Shown here: piece by piece, positions 14,101 through 26,100 of the stretch | Position numbering within the stretch: position 1 is the first letter of the stretch | Layout: each line of letters opens with the position of its first letter | Source: Antedon mediterranea | Lineage: Eukaryota; Echinodermata; Crinoidea; Comatulida; Antedonidae | Direction: 5' to 3' | DNA length: 64,000 bases | Assembly: GCF_964355755.1 (NCBI RefSeq) | Contig: NC_092674.1 | Coordinates: 5,769,001 to 5,833,000, forward strand | Position numbers and translations under genes: made by a program | The notes under the pieces: model-generated | The model's database searches: none | What the model saw: only the letters and a program-made list of their open reading frames with translations | Told to the model about the DNA's origin: nothing

Positions 14101-17100
14101 ACAGTAAATTACTACAATGAACACTCGAATTGAGTAATCTATAACGTTGTTTGTTTTGCAGAATGTATTTTACTTAGAAAACTAAATTATTTAGATTAAT
14201 TTATTTATGGATTTATGGTGGATTCACAGAGATTATAGCCATCTTATTTCCCCACCCTAAATTCTGCCAAAACAATACAAAAAACATTAGATTTATTTAA
14301 GTACAACACTTCATTTTAAACTTTTCAAATTTGTGGAACAACTACTAAGGAGACTGAAGGCAAACACAAGCAGTTAACTACTGCATCTAGAAGCAATGCT
14401 TCTGTTGTTTAGTATGTCTACAGTAATGACAATTCGTTTCAGGTGTGTGCCCAACATTATGTAGTACACATGGGCAGTACCACGATGGGGTGTGTATTTG
14501 TAACGTGGGTTGGATGGGAGCTGAATGTGAAATACAAGAGAATCAATGCCTCGACCCAGATTGCAGCGGAAACGGTAGATGCATTAACAGTGTTTGCATC
14601 TGTAATGACGGGTTTGTTGGCCCAACATGCCGTGAAGGTACATTGCGTAATTTTGTCGGCAAACATCGCTTGTTTGGTTGCATGGATGCTTAACTCATTC
14701 TAGCCTATAGCTGTGTATCATATCCCCATTATGCATGACTACCTTTTAGTGCGTTAAATTATGTGTAGCTCATTTTAAACATACAGTATTTGCTTTTCGT
14801 AATGTATCGGTTATATATATATATTTTAAAATCCCTCAATGCTGTTTGATGTATTTATCTCAAGCACTTCATTTGTATCGACTTCATATGTTGGGAATGA
14901 AAAACAACTAACTGTTATTAGTGTTAAAGTAATTTTGTTTTATTGCGTGTTAGTAGTATGGATAAACTATGGGATATATTAACCTGGTTACACATACATA
15001 AGGATTACCATTAAGCTAAGGGGCCTTTCATGGTATTTTCCAATCAAATAAAAGTTCTGCTATTTCCTGATGGTATGAATATGCACATTGATGTCCTCAC
15101 CTTAACATGAATTCCAAGATCTCCAAAGAGATACAAATATAAATTTTATTGGAAGAGAAAACAAATCTGAACTAAATATTGTTAGCTTTATCTTTCTCCA
15201 GTTCTTTTTATTAATCTTTCCACATGTGTAATCTTAATTTACATATTATTAACACCTGTATCAATATTACTGAAGAGAAGAAAATACGCACATTTTTTTG
15301 AAAAATTTTTATTGCCGTGTTGCATTGAGAAACTTGATATTTTAAGTTTATTTTGTTTTTAAAAATCTTTTTTTAATCTATTCTTCACAAGTTACATAAT
15401 CTTATTTATACTATGTATATCCACTGTTATCTCTTTAAATTATTTACTTGTAACTTAAATCCATTAAGCTCTTTAAGGCATGTCGTCTGCATTTTCATAG
15501 CGTACCGATGATAGCTAATATTAATTTAATATTTGCAGTTTCATATAAATTACCTGGTATTTTTACTTTAGATATAAAGAAAATGAATCAGGTTTTGTAA
15601 CAGTTAAATATTTGAAATTTAGTATCTGTGTCACCTGTGAAGTGTTATATACAATTCTTTGTTTTATTTAAATTTGAGTTTATGCAAATTAGCCTACTTT
15701 AAATAGCTTTTTGACATAGATTAAAATATTTACTTAAAATGTTGAAATTTAAATATATACTATTAAATTGTATCAGTAAATCACACAGTGGGCTAAGTAA
15801 GAGGAACAAACATGAAGTCAGTCACAATATTACTACACATTTCTGTTTTTATTAGTTTGTACCATATATGTTATTATCCACAGCTTACAATACATGCCAC
15901 TTTTCTAAGTGGTTTTTACACCATGTTATCTCCTCTCAGTGTGCCTTAATAGATGTTTATTTTTTTCATTTCCATATGTTACATACATTTATAGATATTT
16001 TACAATGCCTGGTTTAGTACTATTGTCTATATTCATAATGTGCCTAGCGTCAGCATGCTTTTGTTCAATTAAACCCTTTAGTTCTTACTCATTCTTTGGC
16101 TATTAGCTCAGGCTTTTTTTTCTACTCTCTCCCCTCCGCTTACAAAGCTGATTGCATGGAGCATACCTGTTCTGGTAATGGAATATGCCAAAATACCATC
16201 TGTTCTTGTCACCCGGGGTGGGCAGGGTACAAATGTCACTTATCGGTGACCCCACAAAAACAGGGGAGAAACAGCATTGTTTCACACACCGGTAAAATGA
16301 CAAATGTCTTAGTTAACCCCTCATATCTAAGAGCTGACACACGTCGGGTGACTGAACATGGTAGTGGCCCCAGAGCTCATGCATCATCGGACTATTCCAC
16401 TGTGGAAAATGGGGATGATCATTACTTAATTAAAGGTAAAGAGAGTACAGTATGCCAGCTGCTATTTTTACGGGACTTGCATGGCTTGCTATTAGCTATA
16501 AGCACTAACCTGCTTGGACTAAACATACTCGTAATTAACATAAACAAACAGAATAAAATTATTAAAATTGTCTGATGATTTTAAATTTTAAAAATATTTA
16601 AAACATAAAAAGTTACTATGTTTATAGATTTGCACTTGTATTGATCCATAATGATGTCACTATTGTTTGTACGTTTCATTTCGTAATGTTTTGTAATCAT
16701 TTTCAGTAGTTAGTAAATCCTGCCTTTCATATGTATTAACACTGATTAAACATTACATTAAGAGGCTATTCAACTTTAGAATTTTCATTCATCTGCTTTT
16801 TAACTTAATTAGATTACTCCATGATTAGATTCAAATATTGTTGACTTAAACTTAAGTACAGATCTCCCTCCAAATAAGGACCACTAGGGTCTTGATTAGT
16901 TTAGACTGTAATTAGAATGATTTTAATTTGTGTAGTCCACAAATATGGTTCCTACAATAAAAGGTGCCTATTAATGGGATGATCTTTAATTAAACCTGTA
17001 TTACTATAGAAAGTAATTTAACTACATTTCAAAGGGTTAAATATTTTTTGTAACTTTTAAATAGTTGTGAAGTACTGCGAAATAGACAGCGAATGTGGCG

Positions 17101-20100
17101 ATAATGGAGAGTGTTTGGAAGGCCATTGTCGATGTCTGCCAGGCTGGGGTGGTATGAACTGTTCATCTGAGCTATGCATGGCTAACTGTGGTGACCATGG
17201 TACCTGTGTAGGTAGTACCTGTAAATGCGACCAGGGCTGGAACGGCAAATTCTGTAGCCTAGACGGATGTCCATCAATGTGTAATGGTAATGGGCTGTGT
17301 AATGATGTGGATGGCGAGTGGTCATGTAGCTGTGTACGAGGGTTTGGAGGAGAAAGCTGTGACATCACTAAAGAACTTGATTGCGAAGATTCAGTAGATA
17401 ATGATGGAGGTAAATAAAAAAAACCAGAATTTTAAAAACAAATTTAAATCTTTCATATATTTCATATTTCATAAATTTTTAATATATTTACTATTATTTT
17501 GTGTTAAGTTTGTAAGATCTCTTTAGATTCATTGATAAACCCTTTTTTTTAGGTATTCATTGTATATTGTATGCAAGTCAAATTGTAAACCAATAAACCA
17601 ATATTCATTTGTACCTTGTTGTTAAAATGACAATAAATAATATCGTATCGTATACAGTCAAATAAGTTACATGTCAAAATGAATACAATCAAGAAAGGTA
17701 TAACCACAAATTCACAAAATTCTTTATGTCATGAATACAAATTTAACTGTCAAATCGTTATCTTTACTGCTAATTGTAAGTAAGAATTACATGCTACACA
17801 TATAATGTCTTGCAAGATATATAATAGTGTGTTCCTCAGATATGCAAATATAATGTTAATTTTTATTAGTGAATTTCTGTCCTAATTGTTGAAGATTCAG
17901 ACAATATTCTCTACGACCGCTCGAGGATATAAATGCAAACAAACTCTGCATGTTTCACAGTAATTATTCCATAAATTTCATGGTTCAGCATTTTTGTAAT
18001 TTTTCAGACTTGCTAAGGGACTGTGAAGATCCTGACTGTTGTATGAGGGCGGTTTGTAGTACCGATTCGATATGCAAAACCGTCCCAGATCCAACAGAGA
18101 AGGTAGTGCAAAGTGAAGCAATGTCGAGATCGTTCTACGATCGTATGAAGTTCTTGATGCAGCATAACAGTGTCCAAATCGACGCCCGTATTGAAGAACA
18201 TCAACGAAAGTATGTCATTTTTCAACATTTTTTAATGCATTTTATAGAAATTTAAAATCTCATTACATAACATGCGACATACTACAAGAACTATACGCCC
18301 ACTAAGCGATAGTTTTTCTATTTTATTTTTACAATTGTACATTTAAAGCATGGTTATGTATCATTGGTCCAATTTTGTTATTTGAAATCTAAATCTCATT
18401 TCAAGACTTAGTTGACATCATAGATATACTACATAGACGTACTAAAAAGACTAGACGTCCACTAGGTAGATAGTGTTTCTATTTCTATTCAATCATACAT
18501 TATTATAGCATGGTTATGTAGCATTGGTCCAATATTGTTTTACATTTAAATTAAATTTTTTCACAATTCTGAAAGTAGAATACCTCTTGAAAAACGATGT
18601 AAGATATAAAATCACTTGAAAATAATAAATGAATATGTATGTCAGATTTTAAAGCCAATATAAAAGCGAAACTGTGTATTAATTTTTCAGTATGAAATTC
18701 TCAATTAAGATAAAGTAGGTCCAGTCCTTCGTAAGTTAAAAATAATGAGAAGAAATTTGATATTTTATGATTCCGAAGACAAGTAGATCTTAAAGGAACA
18801 GAAGCGGAGAATTGACGCTAGTCATAATGTCTGTAAAATGATGGAATACTTCATTTTTCCATGGGGTATTCATTTCTAATTAAATTAACTGAAATAATTG
18901 TAATTCACAAAATATGGTCATTTTGAATCTATCGTATTAGCAGATTCAAACACTATTCAACATTTAATTTATTACAGTGTTACTATTGATGCTATAGTAA
19001 GTTGATAATTGAGAAAAATATAACTTATTATAAATTGAGTAATTTTTATTTTAATTTGATATCTTTCGGCTTGTGTCAGAACTATTTTGTGTCTTATGCT
19101 ACATTTGTATTAACAAATGTTGTTAACTCAATCTTAATTGCATTTAGTAGTTAGTTAAGATAGCTCTACAGTAATTTGCCTAAATTCTTCCTTACAAAGT
19201 ATAAATCAGAATATTTACACATAAAATGCACGACAAAACTATTTTTCGTGTGAAGCTATGAAGATATTATGCCCTTTAAACAAATCCTAGTGCGCTTTAA
19301 ATAAAGCAGAAAAATAATTTGTAGTGTGTAGAAAATAGAATATATGTTTCATTTTTATACCTATTCCCTAGTGTATGATACGTGAACCTAACGGACTGTT
19401 CTATTTTATATACAGGTGTGTATTTTTAGATAAATACCGTGGCCCGTTTTGTATTTGTTGTAATTTCATTATTATTGTTGAATTTACCTGAAGTTAAGGA
19501 CGTTTGACGTTCTTTTCTCTATAGACGTTTAAAAGTTTTGTTTTCAATTTTCTTTTAGACATACATCTGTTGTTAGAGGTATGGTGATGACAGAGGATGG
19601 AAGTCCTCTGGTTGGTGTCATGGTTACAGCTGTGAATAATGCAGCCCTGGGAAGAACGTACACACGATATGATGGAGTGTAAGTAGAAAGAATATCAAAA
19701 TAGCATTGTTATTTTAAAATTCTATTTTGACCAACCTTGTATATGACCCTATTGTTAGGCGAACGCCACCTAACAGTGAGCGTTTTGCTTGACAATATGG
19801 TCGTCACTCTTTAGAAAGTGCTCGTGAAATGAGCACTGAAACTGTCAGTCAGGTCAGTAACTAATTTTGGGTTTGTCAAAATAGAATTTTAAAATAACGT
19901 ATCTTCAAACCAGATGAACATTTTCAATCATCAAAAGGATTGATTTCAATATACAGTTTGATCTCCTTAATAGAGGTGCTGCTGAATAAGAGTGTTCCAA
20001 AAGAAGTGTTTTCTCTATTCCCAGTATGTATTAAAAGCTACACTATCAAACTTTATGTGACAAAAAGAAAATGTGATGTGTCCCTACCATATTTAGGTAT

Positions 20101-23100
20101 ATCACTACCATATTTGGGCATATCACTATCATATTTGGGCACATCCCATTTTTTTTCAAACTAGTTAAATAATGTAGACATAGCTTTAAAAGATGTTTTT
20201 TGATAAAATCTAACGGACTGTAAATGTAGGTATAACACCAGTACCAAATCCTTACATAAACCCACCACAAGGTAATTAGGCTCATTACAGTACAGTAATT
20301 TATATTCTAAATTTTATAATAAATGATGCATTATTACTAAAAAACATTTTGATATATTTTATTAGATTTGATATGCTTGTCGTTGGTGGTGGCAGTATTA
20401 AGCTTCAGTTTACACGCGAGCCATTTGCCATGACGACCATTGCTGTCCTGGTACCATATGGTGATTTTATATACGTGGACAACATTGCTATGATTCTAGC
20501 CGGCATGAATATTGCTGATGATATGCCTAGTGGAGTGCAGAACTGTTATGGAGCCCATCGTGATAGGCCTAGCTTTGTTGTGCTGCCATCTATTGATATA
20601 TCTGATTCTAGTTGCAGTAAGAACGGTGTTATGTTAGATCGAAAGGTGAATGTTTTAATATTCTGTGTTTCTGTGTAGTCTAAATAGATTTACAAATTAA
20701 AAAAAAATTCACTTTATTATCACATAGAAAGGTGTTTGTTTTCCAGAATTGGATTATGTCATTTTTACACACAATTAACAATTTAAAAACATTTCTGACA
20801 GGTTGTTCATGAGAGAATCGTGATCCCAAGAACGAGAATAAGCCTAGACTATCTTAGCAGTAATGCACCTAGCCATCAAACCACCATCAGCATTGAATTG
20901 TCCAATGAGCTTCCAGATGATCTCACAATAGTTCATGTCCACGTCTCGGTCCAGGGTAAGCTCTTTAAGAGACGTCTGGAACCAGAAGCTAACCTCCAGT
21001 ACACATTCAGTTGGGATCGCACTGATGCATATGGCCAGAAAGTTTATGGAGAAGTTTCTGCTATAGGTGTGTATATCATACAATGTGTTGAATATATGTT
21101 TTTTGATAAAAAAATATTGGGGAGTGAGTTGGGAGAAAAAAGAAAAGAATGTCAAATGCTTTGTAGTGATAAACCGATTTTTGTAACTTTATTTTTCAAA
21201 TTGTTTTCTTGCAGTTTCTGTTGGTTATGAGTTCCAAGGTTGTAAAGAGATATTGTGGGATAAGAAAGCAGTGGGAATCCAGGGCTATGATCTCAACTAC
21301 TCAGGCCTAGCAGGATGGAATCTACCCATGTTATATACATACAATCCTGTCCAAGGTATGCAGACTTTATAGATACATTTAAATTGTTATCTACCTTTTT
21401 GCAAATTAAACTTTCATGTAATAATATAATGAAATATGCCTGTTTTTAAGTAGAATTAAGTGTTCGTTTAAATTTTTATAACATTATTTCTACCTTTTTG
21501 CAAAGTGAACTTTAATGTGACAATGATATAATGAAATATAGTTTTGAGAGAGTTTGTTTATTAAGAGAGCGTATCAAAAATTCATATACATAAATGACTT
21601 TCTTTCAGGTGTTGTAACCAGTGGTGACGGCTCACACATATTCCTTCAGAATGAACCAATGGTGATCACCACAATCATGGGTAATGGAAAGTTACGAAGT
21701 CTGACATGTTCACAATGTAATGGACTTGCAAAAGATGCCAAAATGCGTGCTCCTGTCGCTCTTGCCGCTGATTCCAGAGGGAACATATATGTTGGTGATT
21801 ACAACTTTATTCGCAAGATTGATCTTGGTGGAGATACCTCCAAACTAGTTAAATTAAGGTATGATTATGTTGAAATATAAACATTTTATTTATTTTTATT
21901 TATTATTTTCACCATTTTCCGTTTCACCAGAATATTGTCAAAGAAGATTGACTGAAACAGTTATCTAAGTTTTGAATTTTAATCAAATTCTTATTCAGTG
22001 GTGTTACTTTTAGCATGTGTGTTTTGAAATGTGTGTTTTGTTATCTTCCTCAGTGAAAATCCAACATACAAATATTACCTAGCTACAAGTCCTTTGGATG
22101 GAGATGTCTACATATCCAGTAACCAAAATAAACGCATTTATCGAATCTTGAAGAAATCAACTCCAGACGATGTTGGAAACAATATAGAGGCGGTGGCAGG
22201 AACAGGAACACTGTGTCTGCCAGTAGACTCTTACAAATGTGGGGATGATGGACCTGCAGATGAGGCTAAGCTCATTTCTCCAAAAGGTATGTTCTAGAAT
22301 TAATGGAATATTTTGATATTTCATTTAACACTAAACCAGAATTTTCCATAAGTACCCAAATGTTACTCCAGTATTTTCAATATAGTGATATAGAGAGTTG
22401 TCATACAGTGTCAAATTTATTTTGTTCTTGATGTTTTTAAATCAAACCCTTTTTACATAATTTAGTAGTTGTTATGAAATTAAACATGATGGTGCAGAAT
22501 TATAATGAATTGCAAGTCAGCTTGTTTCATTTTTATCTTCCTGTCTCTCTAATTGACAATTTTTATATTTCATTTCTATATCTGATATTAAAATATCAAA
22601 TCCCACCACAAGTGTCTAAAACATCAATCACAATTTTAATTGAAAATTATTCAATTTAAAAAAAATTAATTTTCTTTTCCATCAGGTATCAGCGTTGCCA
22701 ATGATGGCACTGTTTACTTTATTGATGGTAACATCATTCGAATGATCTCTCCAGATGGTGTCATGGGCACATTCCTTGGCTCACATAATTTGCTCACTGC
22801 TCCAAGAGCATTTGCTTGTGATAGAAGTATGTCCTTTGATGAGGTTAGTCTTAACCAGCCAACAGAGATGAGTATCAACCGCCTTGACAATTCACTGTAC
22901 GTCGTTGATGATGATGTTGTGCTAAGAATCACAATGGATCGTCAAGTGACCATAGTTGCTGGTGTCCCAGTTGGTTGTCACACAAGTCAGTCTCATATTG
23001 AGAGTTCCACTGATTCTAATGAAGTTGGAATAGCCACTAGAGAGGTCCTAATTTCACCAACTGCCATTTCCCTCACAAACGATGGCAAACTCTTTGTTGC

Positions 23101-26100
23101 AGAATCAAGTACAGAAGGCATCAACAGAGTAAGATTGGTAACACCAAACGGAATGATTCAAAGATTCGTTGGCAGAGATTCTACCTGTGACTGCATGCAA
23201 GACACATGTGATTGCTTTGATGGCAATAAGTCTGTTGCAGTGGAGACATTACTACATGCACCCACAGCTCTAACAACACTCAGTGATGGTACTCTTGTGA
23301 TCGCAGATCAAGGAAACTTAAGAATTCGTACTGTAGGAACTAACCTTCCCTCAGTTAAGCGGCACCAATTTTATGAAATTCCATCAGATAGTAAGACTGA
23401 AGTTCTGGTGTTTGACAGCTTTGGTCAACATGTTAGGACTAGAGATACCCTGACAGAGCAGGTGCTATTTAACTTCACTTACACAACAAAGAGACTTCTG
23501 AAGACAGTTTCAGATGTCTATGGCAATGTGATCTCTATTGACTACAACTCTCGCAACAAGCCAACACAAATTCTTGTACCTACTGGTGATGCGATCCAGT
23601 TGACGGTTAGTTCTACAGGGTTCTTATCAAGAGTACATGGAGAAGGTCTGGACATCAGTATCAAGTATACATCTGAGGAATCGGGTCTACTGCAGCAGAT
23701 GTCTGGAAGGAGTGGTCATTTCCAATCATACAAGTAAGTTTAGAGTAACATTTTGGCAATAAATGGTAAACTTTTTTTCTTTTCCAGTTCTGTTTGATAT
23801 AATAATTAATAACAAAATTGGGCTGACCGTTAACCTAAAATGTCTAATTTATGGTAAGTTAAGTTTTCAGTATTATTTTAAGTTTAAGTAACAGAATTTC
23901 GGCCCTTAAGAAATGTCTTAAATTATCTTGTGGACATTTAAATTCTCACACTGTATAACATAAATAATTATACTTTATTCAAATATTTTTTTTTTTCTTA
24001 GTTATGATGAGTTTGGTCACCTGATGTCAACAGTAACCCCTACAGGTTACTCATCTTCAGTAGCTAGCAGGCTCAACAGAACACAAAGCATTGTCAGTAT
24101 TGGATCTGCCGTAGATGCACGATCTATCAGTTTTTCAGAGCGACTTCCAAACTCAGTGAACCATCACTTAGTAAAAGGTTTGTGTTGTAAAATTGTTTAG
24201 AAATACAGCTAATATGGCCAATGATTAAAATTAGCATTCTTTGATAATAAAATGTGGGTTTTAGATATATACATACGATTTTTCTAAAGACACTATTTAG
24301 TTAGTTAGTTACTATACTTTATTGTGTGTTTCCATAAAATACTTTAATCACGTTTTGTGATAGTTGACACTGAAAAATATAACCAGTAACAGAAAATAAA
24401 ACTATAAATAATGATTATGTGAATTAACAGCGTAATTACCCACACTCAAACTTCACAAACAATAACTCTGCAGCCACCAACAATTTCCTACACAATAATA
24501 GTAACTATCAGTGCTGTCAAAATCATTTACACGTTTAAGCTCCTGTAGGCAAACAGCAGTCAACATCATTAAAGTTATATCAATCATTGTCAGGCTTGCT
24601 AACATCTTATAATCTGTAACATTCTCTCATCATTTAAAACAGGTGATATTTCAACAGCAGTAAATATTCGTAATGATGGAACTTCGATCATCAAGTACCC
24701 AAATGATGGTAGTATCATACTCGAGCCCGGCAGACACCCTCTATTTCAGGGTGATCATGTGATCCTGACTACCAAACGCAAGATCAGTTTCCCCGGAAGT
24801 AATGTCCACCGACTTGAATGGCGTTTTTATGGACGCCGTGGCGGTAGACAAGGAAGGCGCAAAATCATCATCGTCGGAAGACGTTTAAGAGTAAGTCATC
24901 TCATGAAGTGTGATTGACATGTGAGAGGTCCCAAGTTAGATAAATGAAATAGCGGGATATGGAAGGATGACTAAAAATTTTGAGAATCTTCCACAATTAT
25001 TGGGAGGTTTGCTATGTCTATGATGTTTTAAAACATTTTGTACAATTAATATGTTTGTGGTTTTTTTAGGTGAATGGGGATAATGTTCTTACGTTTGAGT
25101 ACAACAGGTTCACAAAGGCTGAATCGGTAAAATTGGGTAATGATGAACAAGAAATTCTAACAATACATCACAACAATGGTCATCCAAATGAATGGAGACC
25201 CAGCAATGGACTACTGCCTGTTAATGTTTCTTACGACAATAGAGGACGCTTCACTAAGTGGCAGCAAGGATTGCTTGTGGAAAGCTTCAAATATGATACC
25301 ACTGGACATCTGGTGGAAAGAGCCTATGACCAGGATATGAAAAAGACCTGGCAGTTTGCGTATGATAAAGATGGAAATGTACGTATTTGTATTATTATTA
25401 TAGATATTATTATAAGTATGCATTTCATATATACATAAAGTTTAAATCTTCTCATTAAAACATAATTAACAACATTTTGTTATACATTTTTTTAGCTTAA
25501 CATGGTTATTCTTCCATCTGGTAAATTCTACGAATTGGGCTATGATGATCGAGGTTTCCTGGCAACAATAATTATGCCGAGTGGGCTAGAGCATAATGTG
25601 AAAACATCAACTGGCATTGGATTCTACAGAAAGATATACTCTTCGTACAACTCAACAGCATGGTTAGTTGTTGACAAAACAACGTCAGATCAACCACTAC
25701 GACTGTTATACCCAAGGACAAAGCGACTGGTGCAGTATACATATGATACACAAGATAGACCTTTGTCTGTAATTGATGAACAACAAGTGACTAAGTTCTC
25801 ATACAATAAGAATAGTGGTCAATTAAGAACTGTTGACCTTGTGACTCCTGATTTTTATCATCAGTTGAGGTACAAGTACTATGGCTCACTCACATCCCAG
25901 CAAATTGTACGAACACCAAGCGAAGTGGACTCAGTTAGCGTGCGTTTCATATATGAGTTTGATGAAAATTTTAAAGTATCGCAAATCAGATCTGAATTTA
26001 ATATGACAGATGTGGCAGATTATACCAGACAGTACGACCCTAAGAAGGGTCTTCTGGTAAGATTTGGAGGCTTCAGTGTTATGTATGATCACACAAGCAC

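Noticed and set aside
15909-16106. Cys-containing open frame before exon 16148 as a candidate EGF5
   Set aside because: Cysteine spacing does not fit an EGF module and it lacks the Gly and aromatic residues of the family.
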